From: Streptomyces diastatochromogenes
GTDB lineage: Bacteria; Actinomycetota; Actinomycetes; Streptomycetales; Streptomycetaceae
Direction: 5' to 3'
NCBI GenBank assembly: GCA_026913215.1
Contig: JAPTYK010000001.1
Span: 2,108,001 to 2,172,000 of the forward strand
DNA length: 64,000 bases
Positions within the stretch are counted from its first letter, which is position 1, and the number at the start of each line of letters is the position of its first letter. Made by a program: the position numbers and the translations under genes. Below are positions 1 to 15,577 of the stretch, piece after piece. A model generated the notes under the pieces. It did not search any database and was not told the origin of the DNA. It was given only the letters and a program-made list of their open reading frames with translations.

Positions 1-681
1 GTCCACGAGCAGCTCCGCGAGGGCGTGGAGATCGAGATCCGGGGGCCGCGCAACCGCTTCCCGCTCGTCGGCTCCCCCGCGTACGCCTTCGTCGCCGGCG
101 GCATCGGCATCACCCCCGTCCTGCCCATGCTGCGCGCCGCCGAGGCGGCCGGGGCGGACTGGCAGCTCGTGTACTGCGGGCGCAGCCGGGCCACCATGCC
201 GTACCTGGAGGAGATCGAGCGGCTGGGCGGCGACCGCGTCACCGTCGTCGCGGAGGACGAATCCGGCTTCCCCGGCCTCGATTTCCTCGCCCGCCTCCCC
301 GCCGGGACCGTCATCTACTGCTGCGGGCCCGACGGCCTGATGGACGCGGTGGCCGCCGGCATGCCCGAGGGGCGGACGGCGCGGTTCGAGCGCTTCACCG
401 CCGCCGCGACGACCGGCGGCACCGCCTTCGAGGTCGAACTGCGCCGCTCCGGGCGGACCGTGACGGTGGCGGCCGACCAGTCGCTCCTGGCGGCGGTCCG
501 CGAGGAGGTGCCCGGCCTCATGTACTCCTGCCGGCAGGGCTTCTGCGGGACCTGCCAACAGCGGGTCCTGGAGGGCGAGATCGACCACCGGGACGAGCTG
601 CTCACCGACGAGGAGCGGGACGGCTCGATGCTGATCTGCGTCTCGAGCTGCGCGGGCGAGAAGCTCGTCCTCGACCTGTAG
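1..681 (+). CDS. Oxygenase reductase component, FAD/NAD plus 2Fe-2S ferredoxin domain (5' truncated)
   Basis: The reading frame is already open at base 1, so the N-terminal FAD/FMN-binding part lies outside the window. What remains is the NAD(P)-binding half (AGGIGITPVLPMLRAA is the nucleotide-binding turn, YCCGP near the end of the domain) followed by a C-terminal plant-type 2Fe-2S ferredoxin domain with C-x4-C-x2-C in CRQGFCGTC and a fourth Cys in LICVSSC. This order is that of phthalate dioxygenase reductase and vanillate demethylase reductase (class IA oxygenase reductases), which pass electrons from NAD(P)H to a Rieske oxygenase or P450. The partner is not visible. The frame is intact. 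Confidence 0.85.
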   Translation, partial: VHEQLREGVEIEIRGPRNRFPLVGSPAYAFVAGGIGITPVLPMLRAAEAAGADWQLVYCGRSRATMPYLEEIERLGGDRVTVVAEDESGFPGLDFLARLPAGTVIYCCGPDGLMDAVAAGMPEGRTARFERFTAAATTGGTAFEVELRRSGRTVTVAADQSLLAAVREEVPGLMYSCRQGFCGTCQQRVLEGEIDHRDELLTDEERDGSMLICVSSCAGEKLVLDL

Positions 682-697
682 GGGCCGCCCGCGGACG

Positions 698-1085
698 CTA
701 GGGCAGGACCAGCCAGTCCAGGGCCAGGGCGGTGAGGAGACCCCGACCAGGAGCCAGGTGCCCAGTCGCGTACGGCCGTTGCGGGAGAGTTCGATCACGA
801 TCCCGCAGAGGATCATGGCGAGTCCGTACACGCCGACGACCAGGACGGACGTGCGGCTCGCGAGCCGGACGACCAGCACCACGGCCAGGGCGACCAGGAG
901 CACGGAGGCGGCGGCGACGCGCAGCCGCCGCGCCTGCTTGGGGGTCAGTCCGGAGGAGGGGTCCCCGGTCTCCTCCTCCCTTCCGGGTCAGGGGAGTCGG
1001 GGGTTTCCCGGGCCTCTTCGGTCTCCCGGGGCTCGTCGTTCTCCGGGGCCTCGGCCGTCGGGGTGTCCTGGTCGGAAGAGCTCAT
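698..1085 (-). CDS. Small conserved membrane protein (frame-broken)
   Basis: I do not recognise a named family. The ATG at 1085 opens an acidic, Ser/Pro/Glu-rich N-terminus of about 45 residues. The frame then breaks near 990 in a G/A-rich run and continues as a protein with about three hydrophobic segments (VAAASVLLVALAVVLVV, VLVVGVYGLAMILCGIVI and a last one ending LDWLVLP). A second break lies near 742. With both repaired the product is about 128 residues and ends at a TAG. Hydrophobic periodicity and codon use support a real gene. It is divergent from the TetR gene at 1123. Confidence 0.55.
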
Positions 1086-1110
1086 GGGGCAGGAGCGTAA
1101 CGGACGCGGT

Positions 1111-1116
1111 TAGGCT
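1111..1116 (+). promoter_or_regulatory. -10 hexamer of a probably leaderless promoter
   Basis: TAGGCT fits the Streptomyces -10 pattern and ends six bases before the ATG at 1123. No Shine-Dalgarno sequence precedes that ATG, so the transcript probably starts at or next to the start codon. The -35 is not clear. Confidence 0.45.
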
Positions 1117-1122
1117 GTTCGT

Positions 1123-1832
1123 ATGACGACCGGTGTACGCCGCAGGATGGGCGTCGAGGAGCGCAAGCAGCAGCTGATCGGGGTGGCCCTCGAACTCTTC
1201 AGCCACCGCTCTCCCGACGAGGTGTCCATCGACGAGATCGCCGCGGCCGCGGGCATCTCCCGGCCGCTGGTCTACCACTACTCCCCGGCAAGCAGAGCCT
1301 CTACGAGGCGGCGCTGCGGCGGGCGGCGGACGAGCTGGCGGCCCGCTTCGTGGAGCCGCCGCGGGGCCGCTCGGGCGCGGCTGCTGCGGGTGATGGGCCG
1401 CTTCTTCGACTTCGTCGACGAGCACGGGCCCGGTTTCGCGGCGCTGATGCGCGGCGGGCCCGCGGTCGGCTCCTCCACGACGAACGCGATGATCGACGAG
1501 GTGCGGCAGGCCGCGTACGAGCAGATCCTCGCGCACCTGGAGGTCGAGAAGCCCTCCGCCCGGCTCGAACTGGTCGTCCGTTCCTGGGTGTCGCTCGCCG
1601 AGTCGACGGCGCTGCTGTGGCGGACGGCCGCCGGGTGCCGCGCGCCGAGCTGGAGCTCCAGCTCGTGCACGACTTCGCCGCGCTGGCCGCGGTGAGCGCC
1701 GCGTACGACGCGGACATGGCGGAGATCCTCGTCGGCATCCTCGCCGACGAGCCGGCCGACGGCCCCTTCGGGGAGCTGGTGGCCCGGCTCTCCGCCCTCA
1801 TGCCCCACGTGCCCGATCAGCGCTTGCGGTAG
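1123..1832 (+). CDS. TetR/AcrR family transcriptional regulator (frame-broken)
   Basis: Residues 10-55 form a TetR helix-turn-helix: GVEERKQQLIGVALELFSHR, then IDEIAAAAGISRPLVYHY, a typical recognition helix. The frame breaks near 1285 (a G missing where FPGKQSLYEAAL should follow), returns near 1370, and breaks again near 1625; the stop TAG at 1830-1832 is reached in the frame giving PHVPDQRLR. Repaired length is about 235 residues, normal for TetR. The C-terminal ligand domain is helical (RFFDFVDEHGPGFAALMR). The target is unknown. Its 3' end overlaps the convergent tautomerase gene by 16 bases. Confidence 0.85.
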
Positions 1833-2149
1833 GACCCGTCCAGGTCCCTCACCTCGACCGAGAGCCTGACCCCCTCGGCCGCCTTGAGGTAGCCGGGCAG
1901 CAGGTCCAGGACCGCCTCCGCGAGCCGGGCCTTCACCTCGTCCGTACGGCCCGCCAGCAGGCCGATCTCGACGTGCACGAGGACCTCCTCCTCCGCCCCG
2001 CCGCCGACGACGAACTCCTCGACCTCCCGGAACCTGGTCTTGCAGGCCCCGAGGCTCGCGTCGACCGTCTCCACGACGAGCGGGTGCAGGGCGCGTGCGA
2101 AGCCGCGGCGGTCGAGGGGCGCGGAGTAGTCGACGGTGATCTGGGGCAT
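1817..2149 (-). CDS. 5-carboxymethyl-2-hydroxymuconate isomerase-like tautomerase
   Basis: This intact 110-residue protein starts MPQITVDYSAPLDRRGF. The Pro directly after the initiator Met is the catalytic base of the tautomerase superfamily, and the size and pattern (ITVDYS, VHVEIGLLAGR, LSVEVRDLD) match the CHMI branch, which isomerises unsaturated keto acids in aromatic ring-cleavage pathways. I chose the ATG at 2149 because GGAG lies eight bases upstream and it puts Pro at position 2; an upstream in-frame ATG would hide the Pro. The oxygenase reductase at the window edge could belong to the same kind of catabolism, but no other pathway gene is present. Confidence 0.75.
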   Translation of the reverse strand: MPQITVDYSAPLDRRGFARALHPLVVETVDASLGACKTRFREVEEFVVGGGAEEEVLVHVEIGLLAGRTDEVKARLAEAVLDLLPGYLKAAEGVRLSVEVRDLDGSYRKR

Positions 2150-2268
2150 GGGGTCACTCCTGAGGAAACGATTGTCTGGCCACACCTTTACGGTGGCCGC
2201 CAGGACGGCACAAGTGACCTTCCGGCAGGTGGACGCCCGTGACCTGGCCCTTCTGTCCTCCCCTGCCG

Positions 2269-2308
2269 TGTGGGCCGTCGTCCCGCCCCGGCGGAACGAC
2301 GGCCCACA
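2269..2308 (-). terminator. Strong hairpin terminator after the amylase-pullulanase gene
   Basis: A perfect 13-bp inverted repeat (TGTGGGCCGTCGT at 2269-2281 with its complement at 2296-2308) surrounds a 14-base loop, 20 bases beyond the stop codon at 2328. There is no clear U-tract, as is usual in Streptomyces. Confidence 0.8.
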
Positions 2309-2327
2309 ACGGGCGCGGCGGCCGGGG

Positions 2328-7606
<5,279 letters not shown>

Positions 7607-7634
7607 GGGGTGCTCCCTGGAGGTACTGGAAGAG

Positions 7635-7657
7635 GGGCCGCCCCGGCGGGACGGCCC
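7635..7657 (-). terminator. GC hairpin between amylase and pullulanase genes
   Basis: GGGCCG at 7635-7640 pairs with CGGCCC at 7652-7657, extended by A-T and G-U pairs, with an 11-base loop. It sits in the 67-base gap after the amylase stop and could attenuate read-through into the pullulanase gene. Confidence 0.4.
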
Positions 7658-7673
7658 TTGCGAGGGGGGAGGC

Positions 7674-9362
7674 TCAGTTGCGGAAGGTGTCGTTCAGGAC
7701 GATCTGGCCCGAGGCGGGGACGGTCGCGGTGCGGTTGGCGCCGGACTCCCAGGTGACGTTCCCGGCGGCGTCCTTGCGGACGTACTTGTACTCGAAGGCC
7801 GTGCCGGCGGGCAGGTTCACCGTCAGCTTCCAGACGGGGTACGAGGCCGGGTCGAGCTTGAGGGCGGAGGCGGGGGCCCAGTTGCCGAGCTCGGTGCGGT
7901 TGCCGGTGACGTAGATGTTCTGGCCGGTGACCGTGGTGGCGTTGACGCTGAAGGAGGCTCCGGCGGTGGCGGGCTGGGTGGTGCCGCAGTTCGTGGCGCC
8001 GGTGTGCAGGGCGAGCGCGGTGTTGGCGCCGAGGGTGGCCGTGAACTGGCCGGACGCGTTGACGGTGACCGGGGTGTTCGACTGCACGTCGCAGTAGGTG
8101 CCGGCCGGCAGGGAGGTCTGGAAGGTCCTGGTCAGGGCGGAGGACTCGTGGTTGATCGCCACGTACGCCTTGGAGCCGCGGCCGAACGCGATCGCGTTGT
8201 TGCCGTTGTCCCACCAGTTCGTGACGGCCTGGCCGCGGGCGGTGTTACGGAAGGCCACCATGGAGGAGATCTCGCGCCAGGCGTGCTGGCACTTCCAGCC
8301 GTCGCTGTAACAGGCGTTCACCTGGCCGTTGTTGGGCGGGCCCGCGTCCTTGTCGGTCCACTCGTAGCCGGAGTGGACGTCCGGGGAGCCGTAGGGCCAG
8401 GCGAGCATGAAGACGGAGGCGAGGGTGTAGTTCGCGCCGTCCTTGTAGCTGAGGGTGTCGCCGCCGCGCTCGGTGTCGTGGTTGTCGACGAAGACGCCGG
8501 ACTGCGCGGAGGGCATGTAGCCCCAGGCCTCGCCGAAGTTCTTGAGGTAGGCGAGCTTCTCGCCGTTCAGGACCCGCTTGAGGTCGCGGGCGTAGCGGAA
8601 CTCCTGGACGTCGCCGTTGCCGAGGTACTCGCTCGGGGAGACGGCCTCGCCGGCGCCGTAGATGGCCTCCTGCTTCCAGTGGACGGAAGGATTCGTCAGC
8701 CGGGACTTGATGTTGGCGAGGTCGGCGGCCGGCATGTGCTTGGCGGCGTCGATGCGAAAGCCGTCGACGCCGAGCGAGAGCAGGTCGTTGAGGTAGCCGG
8801 CTATCTTCCCGCGGACGTAGTCCTCGCCCGTGTCCAGGTCGGGGAGCTGGACCAGTTCGCAGTTCTGGACGTTGGCGCGGTCCTGGTAGTTGGAGATGGT
8901 GGCCCGGCAGTCGTCCATGTCGGCGCCCGAGTAGAGGCCGGGGTAGTCGTACTTGGAGAACGGGGTCCCGCCCGTTCCCGTGCCCGATCCGTTCGCCATG
9001 TGGTTGATGACGGAGTCGGCGACGACCTTGACCCCCGCCGCGTGGCAGGTGGCGATCATGTTCTTGAAGGCGGTGCGGTCGCCGAGACGTCCGGCGATCT
9101 TGTAGCTGACCGGCTGGTACGAGGTCCACCACTGGCTGCCCTGGAGGTGTTCCTGGGGCGGGGAGACCTGGACGTATCCGTATCCGGCGGGGCCGAGGCG
9201 GTCGGTGCACTCCCGGGCGACGGAGGCGAAGTTCCATTCGAACATCACCGCGGTGACGTCCTTCTCGCCGGGCGGGGCGGCCTGCGCCGGGGCGTTGCCC
9301 GTGACGGCCACAGCGGCTCCCGCCACGAGGGCGAGTGCAGCGGCCACGGTCTTTCTGGCCAT
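7674..9362 (-). CDS. Secreted alpha-amylase with C-terminal CBM20 starch-binding domain
   Basis: The intact 562-residue protein begins [18 protein letters not shown], a Sec signal peptide ending near AQAAP. GH13 motifs are DSVINH (about residue 108), GFRIDAAKH with the nucleophile Asp (about 202), the acid/base Glu in YGAGEAV (about 237) and VDNHD (about 294). From about residue 467 there is a CBM20 fold start ([39 protein letters not shown]). It endo-hydrolyses starch outside the cell. The ATG at 9362 is preferred over one seven codons upstream because AGGAGG lies just before it. A MalR-type dyad at 9396-9414 sits in its promoter, so maltodextrin induction is likely. Confidence 0.95.
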   Translation of the reverse strand: MARKTVAAALALVAGAAVAVTGNAPAQAAPPGEKDVTAVMFEWNFASVARECTDRLGPAGYGYVQVSPPQEHLQGSQWWTSYQPVSYKIAGRLGDRTAFKNMIATCHAAGVKVVADSVINHMANGSGTGTGGTPFSKYDYPGLYSGADMDDCRATISNYQDRANVQNCELVQLPDLDTGEDYVRGKIAGYLNDLLSLGVDGFRIDAAKHMPAADLANIKSRLTNPSVHWKQEAIYGAGEAVSPSEYLGNGDVQEFRYARDLKRVLNGEKLAYLKNFGEAWGYMPSAQSGVFVDNHDTERGGDTLSYKDGANYTLASVFMLAWPYGSPDVHSGYEWTDKDAGPPNNGQVNACYSDGWKCQHAWREISSMVAFRNTARGQAVTNWWDNGNNAIAFGRGSKAYVAINHESSALTRTFQTSLPAGTYCDVQSNTPVTVNASGQFTATLGANTALALHTGATNCGTTQPATAGASFSVNATTVTGQNIYVTGNRTELGNWAPASALKLDPASYPVWKLTVNLPAGTAFEYKYVRKDAAGNVTWESGANRTATVPASGQIVLNDTFRN

Positions 9363-9395
9363 GCTTCCTCCTGCTGACTTCACTGTCGCAAGAAG

Positions 9396-9414
9396 TTGCC
9401 GAAAGGTTCAGCAA
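9396..9414. promoter_or_regulatory. MalR-type operator in the alpha-amylase promoter
   Basis: TTGCCGAAAGGTTCAGCAA is a perfect interrupted dyad of the form TTGC-n-GAA-nnn-TTC-n-GCAA. A second, overlapping palindrome GCAAGAAGTTGC lies at 9388-9399. The site is 34 bases upstream of the amylase ATG. The same 19-base pattern with small changes occurs upstream of malE at 15579-15597, which supports a shared LacI-family regulator. Confidence 0.7.
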
Positions 9415-9420
9415 CTGTTT

Positions 9421-10549
9421 TCAGCCGTGACCGTACGAGTGCCCCGGCGCCCGGTCAACCCTCCGGACGCCCCGGCGCGAGTTGTTACGAAAGGACGTGC
9501 GGGGCCGGGCCGGCGGCTGCGCCGTGGAACCCGCACCACCAGTTCCGGCTGGAAGACGAACTCCGTGCGCTGCACCGGGTTCCCCTCGATCTCCTCCAGG
9601 AGCGCGCCGACGGCCGCCGTCGCCATGGCCTGGACGGGCTGGCGCACGGTGGAGAGCGGCGGGCTGGTGAAGGCGATGAGCGGGGAGTCGTCGAAGCCGA
9701 CGACGGAGACGTCGCCGGGCACGTCGAGACCGCGGGCACGGACCGCGCGGATGACGCCGAGCGCCATCAGGTCGGAGCCGCAGACGATGCCCGTGCAGCC
9801 CTCGCGGAGCAGGATGTCGGCGGCCGCGTGGCCGCCCTCGACGCCGAAGAGCGTGGGCCTGATGAACCGTTCGGCCTCGGCGCGCTCGACGCCGAGGAGT
9901 TCGTACAGCTCGGCGGTGAAGCCCTCGGCCTTGCGGCGCGAGGGCACGTAGCGGGTGGGGCCGATGGCGAGGCCGATCCGCTCGTGGCCCAGCTCGACCA
10001 GGTGCCGGACGGCCATGCGGGCGGCGGCCCGGTCGTCCGGGGAGACGAAGTTGGCGTCGATGTGCTCGTTGTAGCCGTTGATGAGGACGTACGGGACGCC
10101 CCGGGCCGACAGCCGGGCGTAGCGCGCGGGGTCGGCGGTGGCGTCGGCGTGCAGCCCGGAGAGGAAGACGATGCCGGCCACCCCGCGCTCCACGAGCTGC
10201 TCGACGAGCTCGTCCTCGGTGGCGCCGCCGGGCATCTGGGTGCAGAGCACCGGGTGTAGCCGTGCCCGGCGAGGACCTGTTCGACGACCTGCGCGAAGGC
10301 GGGGAAGATCGGGTTGGTCAGCTCGGGCACGACGAGCCCGACGAGGCCCGCGCTGCGGCGTTTGAGGCGTACGGGACGCTCGTAGCCGAGGACGTCGAGC
10401 GCGGCGAGCACCTTGTGCCGGGTCGCTCCGGCCACTCCCGCCTTGCCGTTGAGGACCCGGCTGACGGTGGCCTCGCTGACGCCTGACTGGGCCGCGATGT
10501 CCGCGAGCCGCGGGCGCCGTTCCGGCGCCCCGCGGCAGGGGATCGTCAC
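9421..10549 (-). CDS. LacI-family regulator, close paralogue of MalR (frame-broken)
   Basis: The N-terminus carries a LacI helix-turn-helix (RLADIAAQSGVSEATVSRVL, hinge LDVLGYERPVRLKRRSAG) followed by a periplasmic-binding-like sugar domain (GVAGIVFLSGLHADATADP, SVVGFDDSPLIAFTSPPLS). The GTG start at 10549 overlaps the alpha-glucosidase stop as GTGA, so the gene is translationally coupled to the mal operon. Frame breaks lie near 10258 and 9525. After the second, adding one G gives RGSTA, as in the paralogue, and a stop at 9421; without it the frame stops at 9408. The recognition helix is identical to that of MalR at 15796, so both should bind the same operator. Confidence 0.85.
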
Positions 10550-12218
10550 ACCGCCCACCAGACGGTGGTGTCGGCGGGCAGCTCCACCGTCCCTCCACGG
10601 CGGAGCCGCCCACCTCCTCGCTGGAGAGGAGATACCGGCCGGGCAGCGGGACGGTGATGGCCCGGCCGGTGGTGTTGGCGGTGCAGACGAATCCGCCGCG
10701 GCGGAAGGAGAGCACGCCCTCGGGTGCCTCCAGCCACTCGACGGAGTCGCCCGCACCGAGTTCGGGGCGCTCGCGGCGGACGGCGAGCGCGCTGCGGTAG
10801 AGCTCCAGGGTGGAGCCGGGGTCGCCGGTCTGCGCCTCGACGCTCAGCTCGGCCCAGGTCGCGGGCTGCGGCAGCCAGGAGCCGCCGTCGCCGAAGCCGT
10901 ACGAGGAGCCCTCGACGGTCCACGGGATCGGCACGCGGCAGCCGTCGCGGAAGCCGTCCTGGCCGCTGGCCCGCCAGAACGACGGGTCCTGGCGGACCTC
11001 GTCGGGCAGGTCGGTGACGTCCGGGAGGCCGAGCTCCTCGCCCTGGTAGACGTACGCGGAGCCGGGCAGCGCCAGCATGAGGAGGGTCGCGGCGCGGGCC
11101 CGGCGCAGGCCGAGCTCGCGGTCGCCGGCCTCGCGGAGCTGAGTGCCGAGGCCCGCCGGGTTGGCGAAGCGGGTGGCGTGCCGGGTGACGTCGTGGTTGG
11201 AGAGCACCCAGGTGGTGGGGGCGCCGACCGGGCGCATGGCGTCGAGGGAGGCGTCGATGACGGCGCGGAGCTCGGCGGCGTCCCAGTGGGTGCCCAGGTA
11301 CTGGAAGTTGAAGGCCTGGTGCATCTCGTCGGGGCGCACGTAGTTCGCGGTGCGGTCGACGGTCGGGGTCCAGGCCTCGGCGACGAGGACGCGCTCGCCG
11401 TCGTACTCGGCGAGGATCTGCCGCCAGGAGCGGTAGATCTCGTGGACGCCGTCCTGGTCGAAGAAGGGCATGACGTCGTTGCCGAGCAGCTTCAGCTGGT
11501 CGTGGGCGCCGATGTCGGGCAGGCCGGCGGCCTTGACCAGGCCGTGGGCGACGTCGACGCGGAAGCCGTCGACGCCCATGTCGAGCCAGAAGCGCAGGAT
11601 GGAGCGGAACTCGTCGCGGACGGCGGGGTGTTCCCAGTTGAAGTCGGGCTGCTCCGGGGCGAAGAGGTGGAGGTACCAGTCGCCGGGGGTGCCGTCCGGG
11701 TTCTCCGTGCGGGTCCAGGCGGGGCCGCCGAAGATGGACTCCCAGTCGTTGGGCGGGAGTTCGCCGTTCTCACCCTTGCCGGGGCGGAAGTGGTAGCGCT
11801 CGCGGAGCACCGAGCCGGGGCCCTCGCGCAGGGCGCGCTGGAACCACTCGTGCTGGTCGGAGGAGTGGTTGGGGACCAGGTCGACGATGATGCGCAGGCC
11901 CAGTTCGTGGGCCTCGCGGATCAGGGCGTCGGCGTCGAGGAGCGAGCCGAACATGGGGTCGATGGCCCGGTAGTCGGCGACGTCGTAACCGGCGTCGGCC
12001 TGCGGCGAGGCGTAGAACGGGGAGAGCCAGACGGCGTCGACCCCGAGCTCCTTGAGGTACGGCAGCCGGCTGCGGACGCCCTCCAGGTCACCCATGCCGT
12101 CGCCGTTTCCGTCGGCGAAGCTGCGCGGGTAGACCTGGTAGATCACGGCGTCTCTCCACCAGCCCGTGTGCGTGCCGGTGGTGGGGGCGTCGGCCGGGGT
12201 GGCGAGATGCTGGGTCAT
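10546..12218 (-). CDS. aglA: Intracellular GH13 alpha-glucosidase (AglA type)
   Basis: About 557 residues with no signal peptide. The start WWRDAVIYQVYPRSFADGNG is typical of GH13 alpha-glucosidases and oligo-1,6-glucosidases. Catalytic motifs are GFRVDVAHG (nucleophile, about residue 219), VAEAWTP (acid/base, about 279) and SNHDVTRH (about 341); NHSSDQHEWF and YVYQGEELGLPDV are also present. It should release glucose from imported maltose and maltodextrins. The ATG at 12218 has an AGGAAG site. One frame break near 10597 leads to the real end ELPADTTVWWAV at 10546. It follows malG by 50 bases in the order malE-malF-malG-aglA. The symbol comes from the recalled S. coelicolor operon. Confidence 0.9.
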
Positions 12219-12267
12219 GTCTTCCTGGGAGGTAAGGAGGTGCGTTCGGGCGGGGTGCTCAGGGCCG

Positions 12268-13151
12268 TCAGCCCTTGACGGCACCGGCCGACATGCCGGT
12301 GACCAGGTGTCGCTGGGCGAAGAGGAACACCAGGGCGGCGGGGATGGCGATGAGCACGGAGGCCGCGGCCATCGGGCCCCACTGGGCGCCGTACTGGTTG
12401 ACGAACTTCTGGAGTCCGCCGGCGAGCGTGAGGTTCTCGTCGCCGACCATGAAGGCGGAGGCGTAGGCGACCTCGCCCCAGGCGGTGATGAAGGAGTAGA
12501 AGGCGGTGACGGCGATGCCCGGCTTGGCGAGCGGCAGGATGAGCCGCCAGAAGGTGCCGAAGGGGTGAGGCCGTCGACGTAGCCGGACTCGTCGATCTCG
12601 CGCGGGATGGTGTCGAAGAAGCCCTTCATCATCCAGGCGCAGAACGGGACGGCGATGGTCAGGTACGTGATGACCAGGCCGGCCGGCTGGTTGAGCAGGC
12701 CCATCGACGCCATGATGTTGTAGATCGGCACGATCAGGACGGCGACCGGGAACATCTGGGTGATGAGCAGCGTCCACATCAGGCCGCGCTTGCCGGGGAA
12801 GCGGAAGCGGCTGACGGCGTAGCCGGTGGTGGCGGAGATGAAGACGCCGACGACGGTGGTGAGTCCCGCGACGAGCAGCGAGTTGCCGAACCAGGTGAGG
12901 AACGGGGTGTCGTCGAGCAGGCCCGTGTAGTTCTCGAGCGTCGTCTCCTTGAAGAAGTCCGTGGTGGTCGCGTACTTCGCCGGCTTCAGCGAGGTCAGCA
13001 GCACCCAGAGCACCGGGAAGACGGCGATCACGGAGGCGGCGATCAGCGTGGCGTGCAGGCCGACCGAGGCGAGCGGCGAACGGCGGCCCCGGATCGGCGT
13101 GTTCACCGCCTGGGGAGCGGCGGTCCGGGGGGTGGGGGTCGTGGTGGTCAC
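12268..13151 (-). CDS. malG: Maltose/maltodextrin ABC transporter permease MalG (frame-broken)
   Basis: A binding-protein-dependent permease of about 294 residues with six predicted membrane segments (first: GLHATLIAASVIAVFPVLWV). The cytoplasmic EAA loop, which docks on the ATPase, reads EIDESGYVDG, then after a frame break near 12566 continues GTFWRLILPLAKPGI. The C-terminus HLVTGMSAGAVKG is typical of MalG and LacG proteins. The GTG at 13151 overlaps the malF stop (GTGA) and has GGGAGAAG upstream. There is no ATPase gene in this operon; in Streptomyces the shared ATPase MsiK, encoded elsewhere, energises such importers (known of the family). Confidence 0.93.
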
Positions 13152-14161
13152 CAGACTTCTCCCTGCTTGCGGAGGACGCGCCGGTAGAACGCGGCGAAGA
13201 CCATCAGGAGGACCAGGATCAGCACGCCCCACGTGGAGGACTGGGCGAAGTCGCGCGGGCTGACCTCGAAGGAGAACTTGTAGGCCTGGGTGACGAGGAT
13301 CTGGGTGGCCTCGCCGGGGCCGCCCCGGGTGAGCAGGAAGATCACCGGGAACATGTTGAAGGTCCAGATGGTGCTCAGCAGGATCACGGTGGTGCTGACG
13401 GAGCGGAGTCCGGGCATCGTGATGTGCCGGAAGCGCTGCCAGGCGCCCGCGCCGTCCATCTCGGCGGCCTCGTACAGCTCGCCGGGGATGGACTGGAGTC
13501 CGCCGAGGAGGGCGATCATCATGAACGGCACGCCGAGCCAGACGTTGGTCGCGATGACCGAGAGCTTGGCCCAGGTCGGGTCGTTGAGCCACGGGACGGC
13601 GTCGATGCCGCCGCCCGCGAGGATCTGGTTGAGGATGCCGCGGCGCTCGTCGTAGAGGAAGCGCCAGGCGAAGACGGAGACGAAGCCTGGGACGGCCCAG
13701 GGCAGGATCAGCAGCATCCGGTAGACGGAGCGGCCGGCGATCTTGCGGTTCAGGATGTTGGCGAGGCCGAGGCCGAGGGCGAAGGTCAGCGCCACGCAGG
13801 ACACGGTCCAGACGACGGTCCAGCCGAGCGTTCCGAGGAACTGGCTCCCGGTGAGGGCGTCCTTGTAGTTGTCCAGGCCGATGAACTCGTAGGTGGCCGG
13901 GATCTCGTTGACGCCGATCGAGCGCGCGACGTTCCGCTCGTTGGCGTCGGTGAACGAGAGGTAGATCCCGCGGACCAGCGGATAGCCGATGATCACGCCG
14001 ATGACGATCACCACGGGGGCGACCATCGCCCAGGCGTACCAGTGGGTGGAGAGGGAGCGCTTCGCCGCGCGGCGCGGCGTACCAGTTCCGCGGCTCCGGC
14101 CGCGGGCGACGCTGTCGCCCGCGGCCTTCGCCACCGACTGGCTGGGACTGTCCACAGCCAT
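13148..14161 (-). CDS. malF: Maltose/maltodextrin ABC transporter permease MalF
   Basis: An intact 337-residue inner-membrane permease. A hydrophilic N-terminus of about 40 residues is followed by six or so membrane segments, the first being WYAWAMVAPVVIVIGVIIGY. The EAA loop reads ELYEAAEMDGAGAWQRF and then ITMPGL. It forms the translocation channel with MalG and receives maltodextrin from the lipoprotein MalE. The start ATG at 14161 lies 20 bases after the malE stop, so it is in the same transcript. Its end overlaps the malG start by four bases. Confidence 0.95.
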   Translation of the reverse strand: MAVDSPSQSVAKAAGDSVARGRSRGTGTPRRAAKRSLSTHWYAWAMVAPVVIVIGVIIGYPLVRGIYLSFTDANERNVARSIGVNEIPATYEFIGLDNYKDALTGSQFLGTLGWTVVWTVSCVALTFALGLGLANILNRKIAGRSVYRMLLILPWAVPGFVSVFAWRFLYDERRGILNQILAGGGIDAVPWLNDPTWAKLSVIATNVWLGVPFMMIALLGGLQSIPGELYEAAEMDGAGAWQRFRHITMPGLRSVSTTVILLSTIWTFNMFPVIFLLTRGGPGEATQILVTQAYKFSFEVSPRDFAQSSTWGVLILVLLMVFAAFYRRVLRKQGEVW

Positions 14162-14181
14162 GAGCCGGCCTGCCTTCTTTC

Positions 14182-15458
14182 TTACTTCCAGTCCTTCAGG
14201 AGCTTGCGGTACGAGTCACCGATCGCCTTGGCACCGGCCTCCGGGGTGGTCTGGCCGGTGAGGACCTTGGTGTACTCGACCTTGATGGGCTCGAAGAGGC
14301 TGCCGCCCTCCGGGATCCAGGGGCGCTCGACGGCCTTGTCGACGACCGGCTTGAAGAACATGATCATCTCGTTGGTCGCGACGTCCGGCTTGATGTAGAC
14401 GGACTCGCGGGTCGGGAGCAGGCTGAGCTCCTTGGAGATCCGCGTCTGGGTCTCGACCGAGGTCATGTACTCGGTGAAGGCGTACGAGGCGTCCAGGTTC
14501 TTGGAGCCCGCGTAGACCGCGAGGTTGTGGCCGCCCTGCGGGGCGCCCTGGCCGCCGGAGCCGGCCGGGACGGGGGCGATGCCCAGGTTCGCCTTGTCGG
14601 CGAACTCCTTGCCCGCGTAGGTGTCGGTGACGGCCCACGGGCCGTTGATCATCATGGCGACCTTGCCGTCCTTGAAGGACGACTGCATGTTGTCCCAGCC
14701 GTTGGTGGCGTCGGTGATCGCCGCCTTGGAGTCCACCAGGTCCTTCACGGTGGCGAGCGCCTTGACGCCCTGGGGGTTGTCGATCGTGACGGTCTTCTTC
14801 TCGGCGTCGACCATGTCGCCGCCCTCGCCGTACAGGAAGGAGAGGAACCAGTACGGGTCGTCGCCGCGCAGGTACAGGCCGGTCTTGCCGGTCTTCTGCT
14901 TGATCTTGGCGGAGACGGACTTGAGCTCGTCGATGGTCTTGGGGACCTGGACGCCGGCGTCCTTGAAGATCTTCTTGTTGTAGAAGATGCCCATGGAGTC
15001 GATGACCTGCGGGACCGCGTAGGTCTTGCCGTTGAACTTCGTCGAGGCGGTGGCCTGCTTCAGGAAGTCGTCGGAGTCCTTGAGCGCGGGGTGCCGTCCA
15101 GCGGGGCGAGGTAGCCGAGGCTGGCGAAGTCGGGGGTCCAGGCGACCTCGGAGCGGATGACGTCGGGAGCACCGGAGCCGGACTGCGCGGCGTTCTTGAA
15201 CTTGTTCTGCGCTTCGCCGAACGGCACGTTCACGTACTTGACGGTGACCTTGGGGTGCAGCTTGGTGAACTCCTCGGCGACCTTCTTGAAGACCTTGTCC
15301 TCGGAGCCGACCGTGGAGGTGTCCCACCAGGTCACGGTGCCGGAGAGCTCGCCCGAGCTCTTCGAGCCGCCGTTGGAACCGCTGTCGCTTCCGCCGCACG
15401 CCGCCAGGGTCACGCCCAGGGCCGCGACCAGCGTGGTGGCCGCTATGCCACGCCGCAT
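14182..15458 (-). CDS. malE: Maltose/maltodextrin-binding lipoprotein MalE (frame-broken)
   Basis: The ATG at 15458 has GGAG nine bases upstream and opens a lipoprotein signal peptide (RRGIAATTLVAALGVTLAAC) with lipobox LAAC, followed by a Gly/Ser-rich tether. The mature part is an extracellular solute-binding protein of family 1: GTVTWWDTSTVGSEDKVFKK, PDVIRSEVAWTPDFASLGYL, then after a frame break near 15092 KFNGKTYAVPQVIDSMGIFY and FKDGKVAMMINGPWAV. About 425 residues. It delivers maltodextrins to MalFG. It heads the operon and is divergent from malR across 337 bases that hold a MalR-type dyad. Confidence 0.95.
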
Positions 15459-15577
15459 GTGAACTCCTTCAGTGATCCCGGGGAGACGAGGGGCTGGAAC
15501 CTTCCTCATTGCGACCGCTCCCTCGCGGCGCTCCGGGTTGCCAGGAACGTAACAGGGATGAAAACGCGCCGAAAGGT